Positions 20,493 to 28,491 of a stretch of 36,023 nt of DNA are shown one piece after another. Made by a program: the position numbers and the translations under genes. Source of the stretch: Caldifarciminota bacterium (lineage in GTDB: Bacteria; Hydrothermota; Tepidihabitantia; Tepidihabitantales; Tepidihabitantaceae); NCBI GenBank assembly GCA_020352555.1, contig CP070680.1, positions 1,081,389 through 1,117,411 on the forward strand. Reading direction: 5' to 3'. Within the stretch, counting starts at the first letter, position 1; every line of letters begins with the position of its first letter. The notes under the pieces were generated by a model. It made no database searches. It was not told the origin of the DNA and saw only the letters and a list, made by a program, of their open reading frames with translations.

Positions 20493-22073
20493 CTACCTTT
20501 GCACGACCACCTTGCGGACAGCCACCTCCTTTCCGCTCGCGGGAGATGACTGAGGTGATGGGGTAACGAAATAGATTCCCGCCCCGACCTGCCCCAGGTC
20601 GTTGTCCCCTGGCTGCAGGTCTACAACTCTCCTGCCGGTGACATCGAGCAATCCCGCCTCCTGCTCGCACTGCAGGAACAGGGTGCTGCCCGCAAGAATA
20701 GTGGGCCCTGCCTGAGTCGCAGCGACTGTGGTGCCAGGCGTCTCGTCCTGGAGCGCAACCGTGCCCAGCGGCAGTCGTCCGGTGTGGCGGGCGTCGTGGT
20801 GGAACATCGGCCATGGCGTCAAGTCCGCGACGAAGCGGCTGCCCAGGTCCCAGACATAAAGGCTGTCGTACCGTGCGCCGACCGCCAGTTCAACGTTGCC
20901 GTCCCGGTCGATATCGCCCACAGCAGGCGAAGACGAGACGTCCGAACCGACGTCGATCGGAAAGCCGGCGACTGTCGAGCCGTCGTGGTGCAGTCCGTAG
21001 ACCCGCCCGTCGGCGCAGCCCACGACAATCTCGAGGTCACCGTCATCGTCAACATCGGTCAGAGCCGGAGACGACACAACCGCTCCGGCCGGCATCTCGA
21101 CAGGAAAACCCGGCAGAGTCTCGCCCGATGCCCTGAACGCGAACACCGCTCCGAGATTCCCAGTCAGCAGGCCTCGGCCGGTCACGACTTCGAGCATGCT
21201 GTCCTGGTCCAGGTCCCCGACCGCTGGAGACGAAACCAGCCCCTCGTATATCGAGCCGCTGCCGCACGGATTGGGCCATCCCGGCAGGTCCTGTCCCGAG
21301 GCGTCCAAGCCGTAGAGCATGTTGTCCAGCGAGCCGACGAACACCTCGTAACGGCCGTCGTGGTCGATGTCGGCTAGGGCCGGGCCCGGGTCCACGTGGT
21401 GGCCGCAGACACGCGGCCATCCGGCGACAGGAGTTCCGTCGTGATGCCAAGCATAGATGCAGTACTGTCCGGAAACCCCGTCATCGCCGACAAAGATTTC
21501 GATGTCGCCATCGAGGTCGATGTCTCCGGTGGCCGGAGTCGAGTGAATCCGTGCAGCGGTCGTGCAGCTCCAGACCAGCGTGCCGTCATGGCGAAACACG
21601 AAGAACCGGAATTGCGCATTCCCGGTCCCGACCAGTATCTCGAGCGAGTCGTCCTGGTCGATGTCCTCCAGGGTCACCGCGAGCCGGATCACGTTGTCGC
21701 CAAGGTCGACCGGGAAGCCCGGCACCAAGGACGAATCCACGTGCCATGCATACAGCCTCCCGCCTGCCGAGGCGTAGACTACTTCCTGCAGCCCGTCCTG
21801 GTTGATGTCGCCCAGCGCAGGCGATGAAGTCTCGTCGAAAGGCGCGCTGACGACCGGCCTGGGCCAGCCGGGGAACAGCTCGCCGCGGTGGTTCCATAGA
21901 TAGACATAGTGCCCCTGGGCGGCCACCAGCACGTCCAGTGTGTCGTCGCCGTCCGCGTCAGCGAGCAAAGGAGACGAGAAATCCACACCGCCGGCGACGT
22001 ACTGCGGCCAACCCTGTTCATGCTCAAACGCCGCCAGTGCGCCGACACCCAGCAGCAGTGCGAGGAACTTCAC
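20493..22073 (-). CDS. secreted FG-GAP/VCBS-type propeller with RKVVVQR sorting-type tag
   Basis: 526 aa, GTG start at 22073 preceded by AAGGA. Signal peptide KFLALLLGVGALAAF. Eight calcium-type loops of the D-x-D-x-D-G kind can be read (DADGDDTLD, DINQDGLQE, DIDQDDSLE, DIDLDGDIE, DIDHDGRYE, DLDQDSMLE, DVDDDGDLE, DIDRDGNVE), spaced about 50 residues, as in FG-GAP propellers of surface adhesins. After TPWPMFHHDARHTGR comes a linker and a truncated sorting-type tag: LLDVTGRRVVDLQPGDND ... GAGIYFV ... VRKVVVQR. The segment between YFV and RKVV (SPQSSPASGKEVA) looks derived from an intergenic repeat. Likely cell-surface or released. Confidence 0.85.
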   Translation of the reverse strand: MKFLALLLGVGALAAFEHEQGWPQYVAGGVDFSSPLLADADGDDTLDVLVAAQGHYVYLWNHRGELFPGWPRPVVSAPFDETSSPALGDINQDGLQEVVYASAGGRLYAWHVDSSLVPGFPVDLGDNVIRLAVTLEDIDQDDSLEILVGTGNAQFRFFVFRHDGTLVWSCTTAARIHSTPATGDIDLDGDIEIFVGDDGVSGQYCIYAWHHDGTPVAGWPRVCGHHVDPGPALADIDHDGRYEVFVGSLDNMLYGLDASGQDLPGWPNPCGSGSIYEGLVSSPAVGDLDQDSMLEVVTGRGLLTGNLGAVFAFRASGETLPGFPVEMPAGAVVSSPALTDVDDDGDLEIVVGCADGRVYGLHHDGSTVAGFPIDVGSDVSSSPAVGDIDRDGNVELAVGARYDSLYVWDLGSRFVADLTPWPMFHHDARHTGRLPLGTVALQDETPGTTVAATQAGPTILAGSTLFLQCEQEAGLLDVTGRRVVDLQPGDNDLGQVGAGIYFVTPSPQSSPASGKEVAVRKVVVQR

Positions 22074-22092
22074 TCGGCGTCCTTCATGGTCG

Positions 22093-22122
22093 ACGATGCG
22101 CCCGACTCCGACCGGTTGTCAA
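22093..22122 (-). promoter_or_regulatory. possible promoter of the FG-GAP gene, with a 5-codon upstream frame
   Basis: Minus-strand TTGACA (22117-22122), 18-nt spacer, CATCGT (22093-22098, weak). An ATG at 22087 starts a 5-codon frame (MKDAE) whose TGA overlaps the GTG start of the gene as GTGA. Confidence 0.35.
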
Positions 22123-22128
22123 CCTGCA

Positions 22129-22250
22129 TCCGCTGTCCGCAAACCGCTCTCCGCCTTCCGCTGTCCGCTCTCCGCCCACCTGGCCGCTTTCCGCCTGTCA
22201 TGCTGTCTCTTTGTCTCTCGGTCACATCTGCCTGCCACTTGGCCACTCCG
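22129..22250 (+). repeat. composite array: CCGCYNT (7 nt) then CACTCTGT-like (8 nt)
   Basis: About seven 7-nt units (CCGCTCT, CCGCCTT, CCGCTGT and variants, 22138-22196) followed by 8-nt units CTCTTTGT, CTCTCGGT, CACTTGGC. The rest of the gap up to 22376 shows no gene. Confidence 0.7.
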
Positions 22251-22376
22251 CGCCTTTCCCTGGTTGTCTGCATGCCCACGCTCTGCGATGTCAGCTGAGT
22301 GTGCTGAGAGACGCGTTAGGCTCTGCTCAGGGCTGGACGCACCAGCCATACGGGGCCTGCGCCCCGCCCAGACTAC

Positions 22377-22589
22377 TCACTTGCCCTGAGCTTCGATCCT
22401 AGTCGGTTGTCGGGTATCGTTCTTTAGGCCCAGGACCTCTGACTTCGTGAACAGCCCTACCACCTTGTCGCCAACCCAGAACGTGATGTGGTCCGTGTCC
22501 ACCTTGTATTTCTCCGCTTCAACCGACACAGGCTGGACGCCTGAAGGATGCCTGAGAAAAACGATGTAGCTCTCTCTTTCCACTGTCAT
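22377..22589 (-). CDS. small hypothetical protein
   Basis: 70 aa, starting at the ATG at 22589 with GGAGG (22596-22600) 6 nt upstream. Sequence begins TVERESYIVFLRHPSG and includes YKVDTDHITFWVGDKVVGLFTKSEV, an alternating pattern suggesting a small all-beta fold; no cysteines, no signal peptide. I do not recognise the family. It has its own promoter and an unusually structured ~113-nt leader, so expression is likely controlled. Longer versions starting upstream read through the leader hairpins and are unlikely. Confidence 0.75.
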   Translation of the reverse strand: MTVERESYIVFLRHPSGVQPVSVEAEKYKVDTDHITFWVGDKVVGLFTKSEVLGLKNDTRQPTRIEAQGK

Positions 22590-22595
22590 TGTTGA

Positions 22596-22702
22596 CCTCC
22601 CGGGTCTGGCCAGGCCTTGTGCGGACCAGGCCTCCTCCATCGCCTGGTCCTGATCAATCAAGGGCGCTTCTCATAGCGCCGAGCAGCGCGCTCGTCCGCC
22701 CT
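22596..22702 (-). promoter_or_regulatory. structured 5' leader of the small hypothetical gene
   Basis: The predicted transcript forms a perfect 9-bp stem, arms 22642-22650 and 22623-22631 (GGACCAGGC/GCCTGGTCC on RNA) with a 10-nt loop, preceded by a perfect 6-bp hairpin (GGCGCT/AGCGCC, 22663-22680) and a smaller GAGC/GCTC hairpin. The loop of the big stem contains GGAGGAG. Could be a riboswitch, a protein-binding leader or a former repeat; no known class is recognised. Confidence 0.45.
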
Positions 22703-22708
22703 CTGCCC

Positions 22709-22735
22709 ATTATAGCTAGACATCCCCCGCGTCAA
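22709..22735 (-). promoter_or_regulatory. promoter of the small hypothetical gene
   Basis: Minus-strand TTGACG (22730-22735), 15-nt spacer, TATAAT (22709-22714, perfect). G-rich spacer like those of the small-RNA units. Confidence 0.6.
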
Positions 22736-22748
22736 GAGCAGCGACTGC

Positions 22749-22820
22749 AAAAAGGCCGCGCTAGGGTGCGGCTCGAGGTTGTGATGCTCTGTCTGACAAG
22801 GGACCGGTCCACGCCCTGCT
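22749..22820 (-). ncRNA. small-RNA family unit E, promoterless remnant / terminator
   Basis: On the minus strand the sequence shares GGGCGTGG...TCCCTTGTCAGACA with unit B (32451-32526), then a C-rich linker (ACAACCTC) and the hairpin GCCGC/GCGGC (22755-22772) followed by CTTTTT. Unlike other units it has no recognisable -35 or -10. It lies downstream of the Ycf48-like gene and may now serve as its terminator. Confidence 0.45.
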
Positions 22821-22861
22821 CAGAGTCCCGGACTCTCACGACGCCGGCGGCAGCGACGGGT

Positions 22862-22930
22862 CTCCGTCTACCGCCGACCGCTCACCGCTTGCGCTGCCCG
22901 CTCACTCGGCCGCTGGGCCGCTTGCTCGTG
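22862..22930 (+). repeat. composite CCGC/CACT array
   Basis: CCGTCTA, CCGCCGA, CCGCTCA, CCGCTTGCGCTGCCCG, then CTCACTCGGC, CGCTGGGC, CGCTTGCT. It lies just past the stop of the Ycf48-like gene. Confidence 0.6.
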
Positions 22931-22948
22931 CCGGCCACAGGTTGGCCA

Positions 22949-24136
22949 CTACTGATTGATGACCACCTTGCGGACATTGCTCGGTTTCCTGTCCCCGGTC
23001 TTCGGTCCGCCGACAAAGTACACACCGGCCGCGACATGCCGGACGTCATTGGGCCCGGGCCTCAGGTCCATCACATTCCGCCCGGCGATATCGAGCAGCT
23101 CCTCGCAGTCTGCCGTCTCCCGACTTCCGTCCACCGCGTCTATCTCAATCACCCCGCGCATCACCGTTGTCCGGGCCGGCGTTCCCCCTTCGAACCTCGG
23201 CGTCTCCTCGGTTCCTCCCCCGCTCGTGTACTTGAGGAACGTGCCGTTGTCACCGACCGCGTAGACCTCGTCCGGCCCGGTCGAGAACACGCCGCGCAGC
23301 GCCTCGCTCGACAGACCAGGGGCCCGAATCCGCCACCAACGACCGCCGTCAATGCTCAGCAGAATGAGCCCGCTGTCGCCGACGATCCACCCGTAGTTGG
23401 CGTCCGTGTGGAAGAAGACGTCGTGCTGGGCACGCTCAAGACTGTCAGGGTTGTACATCTCCCGCCAGCTGTCACCAAACGATGTCCTTATCATCAGTCC
23501 CTGCTCCCCGACCGCCCAGCCCAGCCGGTTGTTGAACATGCAGAGCGAATTGTAGTTGCCGGCAGGAAACACTTGGTCGGCGCGCCACTCGCCGCCGCTG
23601 AAATGGAGGATGGTATTCGTGCCGCAGACCCAGCCTTCCGCTGCGGTGACCGGGAACCAGACCGAGCTCAGGTCCTCGCTTGTCCCGCTCGTCATCCGCA
23701 CAACGCCTTCCGGAACCACCAAACAGATCTCGCCTCCAAGCCCGCAGCAGTACCCGGTGTCGCTGCTCGGCGGGAAGTGTATCGATGTCGCAGTCTGGCC
23801 GGCCGAACCGTGGTATGTCCAGTCGCTTCCACCGTCAGTGGTCCGGTACACTAGCCCGGACGTGCCGCAAGTGTAGCCCTGCAGCCCGTCGAGCATAAAC
23901 AGCGAATTGCACCCCGTTCCCACGTAAGTGGTCGTGAACGTCGCCCCGCCGTCGGTCGTGTGGAAGATGGCGCCCGAGTCCTGGGACCGGCACGCCGATA
24001 TCCAGCCTTGCTGGCCGACGAAGTGGACGTCAGTCAGCGCCGCGCCGGAATCGGCCGGTACGTTGTCGCTGAGGTCCACCCAACCGGAGAAGGCCGGGAC
24101 GGTCAGCAGGACGGCGGCGAGAATGACGGCTCTCAG
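22949..24136 (-). CDS. secreted Ycf48-like/BNR propeller with RKVVINQ sorting-type tag, CTG start proposed
   Basis: 395 aa if it starts at the CTG at 24136; the first standard start codon is GTG at 24079 (376 aa). The 19 extra residues (RAVILAAVLLTVPAFSGW) form an evident signal peptide, and GGAGGAG stands just before the CTG, while no ATG, GTG or TTG exists in frame between the upstream stop and the signal sequence. The body has Asp-box-like repeats (IFHTTDGGATF, VYRTTDGGSDW, LLSIDGGRWW) as in Ycf48/Hcf136 and sialidase-like propellers. The C-terminus is the short tag LLDIAGRNVMDLRPGPNDV ... GVYFV ... VRKVVINQ. Probably exported; ligand unknown. Confidence 0.8.
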   Translation of the reverse strand: MRAVILAAVLLTVPAFSGWVDLSDNVPADSGAALTDVHFVGQQGWISACRSQDSGAIFHTTDGGATFTTTYVGTGCNSLFMLDGLQGYTCGTSGLVYRTTDGGSDWTYHGSAGQTATSIHFPPSSDTGYCCGLGGEICLVVPEGVVRMTSGTSEDLSSVWFPVTAAEGWVCGTNTILHFSGGEWRADQVFPAGNYNSLCMFNNRLGWAVGEQGLMIRTSFGDSWREMYNPDSLERAQHDVFFHTDANYGWIVGDSGLILLSIDGGRWWRIRAPGLSSEALRGVFSTGPDEVYAVGDNGTFLKYTSGGGTEETPRFEGGTPARTTVMRGVIEIDAVDGSRETADCEELLDIAGRNVMDLRPGPNDVRHVAAGVYFVGGPKTGDRKPSNVRKVVINQ

Positions 24137-24168
24137 TGCTCCTCCAGCTGCGCAATCACGACTCTGGA

Positions 24169-24253
24169 GACCGCAGTCCGCCTACCGCTAACGCTTGCCC
24201 GCTTGGTCACTGGGTCACTTGATCACTCGGTCACTTCCGCCTGCCCGCTGTCC
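24169..24253 (+). repeat. composite CCGC/CACT array
   Basis: CCGCAGT, CCGCCTA, CCGCTAACGCTTGCCCG, then CTTGGT, CACTGGGT, CACTTGAT, CACTCGGT, CACTTCCG. It fills the gap between the lipoprotein stop and the next minus-strand gene. Confidence 0.7.
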
Positions 24254-24877
24254 TCACGGTGCTCGGCCGAATTCGAGCTCGAGGGGCCCCTGGCTCGACT
24301 CGAACACCGCCTGTGCGGCCAGCTCGTGGATGGTGCTGCGCAACTGCGCGTAGTCGAAGAGCGCCTGCTCAGGAATCCAGGCGGTCATCCGTTCGGAGTG
24401 CCCGTGCAGCCGCAGGCGGCCGGTGAGGAACACGGCCGCGCTCCAGTCGAGCGCCAGAGCCGCGCCCACAATCCGCTCGTGCCCGAACACCTCAGGGTAA
24501 GAAGACAGGATCCTGGCAACCGGCATCAGTGTCGAAGAAAAGGCACGGGCAGCCCTGGACCGAAAGCTCGTCCCGCAGGTGTTGTACACCTCGCGGCACT
24601 TCAGATCCAGCAGGACGTGGAGAGCCGAATCGCTTCCACCGGGTGTCCGGTAAGCCAGCATCAGGCCGCCGCGCTTCAGTGAGGCAATGTCCGGCTCGGG
24701 CGACTCCTGTATCTCCTCAATGACCTTCTCAAAGGAGCTCCTCAGTTCCTCCTTCACCTGACGGCCCACCTCGGTGCGCGGCTTCCACATGACTTCCTCT
24801 GCTCGGTACTTGCCCGAGCAGGAGGAAAGACAGCCGACCGCAAGCGACACCAGACAAACAGCGAACACGGTCCTCAT
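24254..24877 (-). CDS. hypothetical lipoprotein
   Basis: 207 aa from the ATG at 24877, which has GGAGG 5 nt upstream; an in-frame ATG at 24889 directly after the -10 box is a second possibility (211 aa). Signal peptide RTVFAVCLVSLAVGCLSSCSGKY with two candidate lipid cysteines (Cys16 after AVG, Cys20 after LSS). The mature part is about 185 residues with charged helices (VGRQVKEELRSSFEKVIEEIQES) and a mixed region I do not recognise. Followed at a 117-nt distance by the Ycf48-like gene on the same strand. Function unknown. Confidence 0.75.
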   Translation of the reverse strand: MRTVFAVCLVSLAVGCLSSCSGKYRAEEVMWKPRTEVGRQVKEELRSSFEKVIEEIQESPEPDIASLKRGGLMLAYRTPGGSDSALHVLLDLKCREVYNTCGTSFRSRAARAFSSTLMPVARILSSYPEVFGHERIVGAALALDWSAAVFLTGRLRLHGHSERMTAWIPEQALFDYAQLRSTIHELAAQAVFESSQGPLELEFGRAP

Positions 24878-24894
24878 GGGAACCTCCATGCCTG

Positions 24895-24921
24895 ATTATA
24901 CCATTTCCACCCGTACGTCAA
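24895..24921 (-). promoter_or_regulatory. promoter with perfect extended -10
   Basis: Minus-strand TTGACG (24916-24921), 15-nt spacer, TATAAT (24895-24900) preceded by TGG. An ATG lies 5 nt after the box and a second ATG with GGAGG 12 nt later. Confidence 0.65.
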
Positions 24922-25278
24922 TAGCCCGCTGTGCCCGCCGCGGTTGAAGAACCGGCTGAAGCCCAGGAGCCCGAACTGGTCCGCCAGCCCACAGGCGCGA
25001 TCCAGCCGAGCGCCCAGCCCGACACAAATGCCACGGTTGCCGCAAAGGAGCGAAGAGTGCCTCTCACCGACGACGAGCACAAGAGGCTGCCCGTGCCGCT
25101 GCTGCAAGGAATTCCCCACGCCTGACCGACAGGTCCGAAGCGGACACTCACCGGGAGCAGAACAGGAACCGGGTCGAGCGCGCGGTCGGCATCATCAAGA
25201 GGTCAAGGCCGTGCGCGGCGTCTCCGGCTGGTAGACAGCGCCGCCAACCGGCGTGCGCCCAGCCCTGACCGCCGGCCG
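24922..25278. other. intergenic region, possible decayed gene, no supported CDS
   Basis: Short frames exist on both strands (plus 24931-25125, minus 24874-25119), neither with a convincing ribosome site or family. The minus frame is Gly/Leu/Phe-rich and lies over the lipoprotein promoter, which suggests it is the fossil end of an older gene. No terminator is evident. Confidence 0.4.
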
Positions 25279-27825
25279 CTATCTCTGAATGACCACCTTG
25301 CGTACTGCGGTCCGCGGCTTCCCGTCTTCGGTCTGCGGTCCCCTCACGAAATACACCCCTGGCGCGACATGCCGGACCTCGTTTGGCCCGGGCTTCATGT
25401 CCATCACCTTCCGCCCTGCGATATCAAGAAGCTCTGCGCCGGCTCCCGGATTCCGCCTTCCGTCAGCTGCGCCCAGCCGCAGCGCGCCCCGGACAATGGT
25501 CGGCACCCGTGGCTCATCATTCGTCCCTGCACACTCATCTCCCTTCTCGACCCCGGTGCTCGGGTCCATCTTGCCCCAGATGCGCTCCGCGTTGTAGGTC
25601 TTGCCGTTCACGGTTGCGGCCCAGCTCTGGTACGCCAGGAACACCCGGTTCCCCGGCCCTCGAGCGAGCACCGGCGCCCACTGGTTCCCTTGCTGCCGGA
25701 CGACCGGCCCGGTGTCAAGTACGACGCCGGCCGGCGAAACGCGCGCACCATAGACATCCTGCTCGCCGCTGCGCTGGTCCTGCCAGACAAGGAAGAAGCC
25801 GGCGCCGTCGTATTCGACCGCGGGAGCGCTCTGCTGACCGGCTCCCGGATAGACGAGGATGCCGGCGGTATCCAGCACCGCTCCGGCTCCGGTCACCCGC
25901 GCCGCGTAGACGTTGCAGTCGACGCTCCGCGCGTCTGACCACACGACCATGAAGTTCGCGCCATCCGTCGCCGCTGCCGGGTCTAGCTGGCCACCGGCCG
26001 CGGCCGAGACTACGAAGCCGTCGGGATCGAGAACCACTCCCTCGCTGCTGACCCGCGCCCCGTACAGGTCATAGCCGCCTCCGGTCTGACTCTGCCACAG
26101 CACCAGATAGCTCGTGCCGCCGTAGGCCACTGCCGGCGAGATCTGCCACCCGTCCCACGTGCACACCCCGATTCCCGCGGTGTCGAGCAGGACGCCCGAG
26201 CGTGAAACGCGGGCGCAGTAGATGTCGTAGCCGCCGCTGCGCCAGTCCTGCCATGCGACGAGGTAGTCGTTGCCGTCACTCGCCACCGCCGGGGCGAACT
26301 GCTCCATCGTCCTGCCCGAAATCAGTATGCTGACAGAATCAAGAACCACACCGGCAGGAGTCACCCTCGCCGCGCGGACGTCTCGGTTGCGGTTCCGTCC
26401 TTGCTCCCAAACGACCAGGTAGTCATTCCTGCCGTATGCCACGGCCGGAGCAGACTGCGTGCCACCGCCAAGCGACACCCGGATGCCGAGGCTGTCTAGA
26501 ACCACGCCCTCCGGCGTCAACCGAACCCCGCGGATGTCACGGCCAACGTCGCAGTTCTCGTCCCATACGGCCAGGAAGTTTGTCCCGTCGAAAGCCGTCT
26601 CCGGTCGCCTCTGCGAAACCGCGGCGCTGGATACCACTATGTTCTGCGGATCGAGCACGACTCCGTCTCCGTTCACCCGCGCTGCATAGATGTTGTAGTC
26701 TGCGGCGCCAGGGTGCTGGTCGAACCACACCACAGCATTGTGCGTACCGTCGAACGTAACCGCCGGGCTGGCCTCGTATTCGCCGCTGGAGATCGGAAAC
26801 CCGTGCGGGTCGAGCAAGCGGCCGTCAGTCCCGACCCGCCCGCCGAAGATGTTACAGTGGGCGGCCGCGTCGACCCATGCAACCAGGTAGTTCGTTCCGT
26901 CAAACGCGACCTGCGGAAACCACTGGTTGTTGGCGATGGCCGAAATCGCGATCCCCGAAGGTTCCAGCACTTCGCCTGCCCTGGTTATCCGAGAACCGTA
27001 GACATCCACGTCGTTGCCGACGCGCCTGTCGTGCCATACCACCAGCGCCTCATCCCGGCCCGGGGCAATCCCCGGGCTTCCCTGCCAGTTTGTCTCGGCG
27101 GATATCACGAAACCTGCAGAGTCCAGCACGATGCCCTCGGATGTGACCCGCGCACCGTAGATGTCCCCGAGTATGTCGTCGCGCGTGTCCGCCCAGGCAA
27201 GCAGGACGTTCGCGCCGTCAAAGACCACCGCCGGGTCCGCCTGCTCGGCATCAGTCGCCACCAGGGCGAGCCCGGCCGTATCGACCACCGCTCCGTCGGG
27301 CGTGACCCGTGCGCCGTAGATGTCAGCGCCACCGCTGCGCATGTCGGTCCACACGACAAGGTAGTTGGCGCCGTCGAAGGTGACCGCTGGGTAGCCCTGG
27401 AAACCGGCTGCGGTTGAAACCGCGAACCCGTTCGGGTCGAGCAAGCGGCCCGCCGAAGTTATCCTGGCAGCAAAGATATCTGAAGTGTCGGTCCCGCGTC
27501 GGTCGGCCCACACCGCAAGGTAGTTGGTGCCGTCATATGCGACGGCAGGACGGGTCTGCGGGCCGGGCGCTACGGATATCGCGATGCTGGCCTGGTCGAG
27601 CACAGTGCCGTCAGGTGTGAATCGGGCACCGTAGATGTCCGATTCCCCGCTGCGCATGTCGCTCCAGACCACGAGCGAGTTTCTGCCGTCGGACGCGGCC
27701 GCCGGCGACAACTGCTCGTACTCGGCGGCTGCATAGGCTACTTCGAGGTCAATGAGGAATTCCCCAATATCGGCGCCGGCCAACGCAGTCGCGGCCAGCC
27801 CAACTGCCAGAACGTCACGCAGCAT
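25279..27825 (-). CDS. large secreted ~52-residue-repeat protein with RKVVIQR sorting-type tag
   Basis: 848 aa, ATG at 27825 with GGGAGG 5 nt upstream. Signal peptide LRDVLAVGLAATALAGA. About 13 tandem repeats of some 52 residues follow (about 49-720), consensus YLVVWxDxRSGxxDIYGARVTPxGVVLDxxGIxISxxxxxQxxPAVAYDGTN, most likely one or two stacked beta-propellers. After a short linker comes the tag ELLDIAGRKVMDMKPGPNEV ... APGVYFV ... AVRKVVIQR, almost identical in DNA as well as protein to that of the Ycf48-like gene. Such repeat proteins are seen in several uncultured lineages; ligand unknown. Probably extracellular. Confidence 0.88.
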   Translation of the reverse strand: MLRDVLAVGLAATALAGADIGEFLIDLEVAYAAAEYEQLSPAAASDGRNSLVVWSDMRSGESDIYGARFTPDGTVLDQASIAISVAPGPQTRPAVAYDGTNYLAVWADRRGTDTSDIFAARITSAGRLLDPNGFAVSTAAGFQGYPAVTFDGANYLVVWTDMRSGGADIYGARVTPDGAVVDTAGLALVATDAEQADPAVVFDGANVLLAWADTRDDILGDIYGARVTSEGIVLDSAGFVISAETNWQGSPGIAPGRDEALVVWHDRRVGNDVDVYGSRITRAGEVLEPSGIAISAIANNQWFPQVAFDGTNYLVAWVDAAAHCNIFGGRVGTDGRLLDPHGFPISSGEYEASPAVTFDGTHNAVVWFDQHPGAADYNIYAARVNGDGVVLDPQNIVVSSAAVSQRRPETAFDGTNFLAVWDENCDVGRDIRGVRLTPEGVVLDSLGIRVSLGGGTQSAPAVAYGRNDYLVVWEQGRNRNRDVRAARVTPAGVVLDSVSILISGRTMEQFAPAVASDGNDYLVAWQDWRSGGYDIYCARVSRSGVLLDTAGIGVCTWDGWQISPAVAYGGTSYLVLWQSQTGGGYDLYGARVSSEGVVLDPDGFVVSAAAGGQLDPAAATDGANFMVVWSDARSVDCNVYAARVTGAGAVLDTAGILVYPGAGQQSAPAVEYDGAGFFLVWQDQRSGEQDVYGARVSPAGVVLDTGPVVRQQGNQWAPVLARGPGNRVFLAYQSWAATVNGKTYNAERIWGKMDPSTGVEKGDECAGTNDEPRVPTIVRGALRLGAADGRRNPGAGAELLDIAGRKVMDMKPGPNEVRHVAPGVYFVRGPQTEDGKPRTAVRKVVIQR

Positions 27826-28112
27826 GCTTACCTCCCGGTTTGTGCAGCCAATGGCCGCTAGCCTTGCGGCCGAAATGCGACTCTGTCAGGACGTGAACCC
27901 CGGACTGTCGCCGAAACAAACCGGCCACGCAGTTGGGTCCTTTAGTGTTCGACGGTCCCGGTCAGGAGATTGTTGCACGGCCGGGCACACTGGGCCCGAT
28001 TGCCGGACGATGGCACGCTCATGCTGGATGGCCCCCTGTCCGGCATCGAGACCCGGCGCCAGGTCACGAGTCTGCCCGCCGCCAGCCGAGGACCGCTATC
28101 CGCCAACTGCAC

Positions 28113-28187
28113 GCTCTCACCCCATCCCTCGGGCGAGGCGCCCGGCTTCGCCAAGCCCCCTTGAGCCGGAGAGGAAGAAGGAGAGGG
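28113..28187 (+). repeat. intergenic repeat, inverted copy of 19501-19558
   Basis: CTCACCCCATCCCTCGGGCG, then GGCTTCGCCAAGCCCC, TTGAGCCGGAGAGG and GGAGAGGGG. It has the CTCACCCC...GGAGAGGGG frame common to intergenic palindromic elements in many bacteria. Confidence 0.55.
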
Positions 28188-28196
28188 GTGTCGCAT

Positions 28197-28280
28197 CCGT
28201 TCTCCGCCTTCCACTGACCGCCCTCCGCCAACTTGGTCACTGGGCCACTTGTTCGCTCGGTCGCTTCCGCCTGCCGCTCT
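28197..28280 (+). repeat. composite CCGC/CACT array
   Basis: CCGTTCT, CCGCCTT, CCACTGA, CCGCCCT, CCGCCAA, then CTTGGT, CACTGGGC, CACTTGTT, CGCTCGGT, CGCTTCCG. Confidence 0.7.
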
Positions 28281-28491
28281 CCCCCAGCCTGACACCTGTC
28301 CCAGACATCTCTCAGCTCGATGCCCGCGTCCACCACTCAGACCGGTCCGGACATCAGCCGTTTCGCGGTGACCGATTGGGAGAGAATTCCTGCCCGAGCT
28401 GACGCAGCTCATCTCACAGCAGCAACAGGTGGGGCGCGACGCGCCCTCGCCAGCCTGTGCACTGTTGAACCGGAGCCAAGGTCCATCGGTG

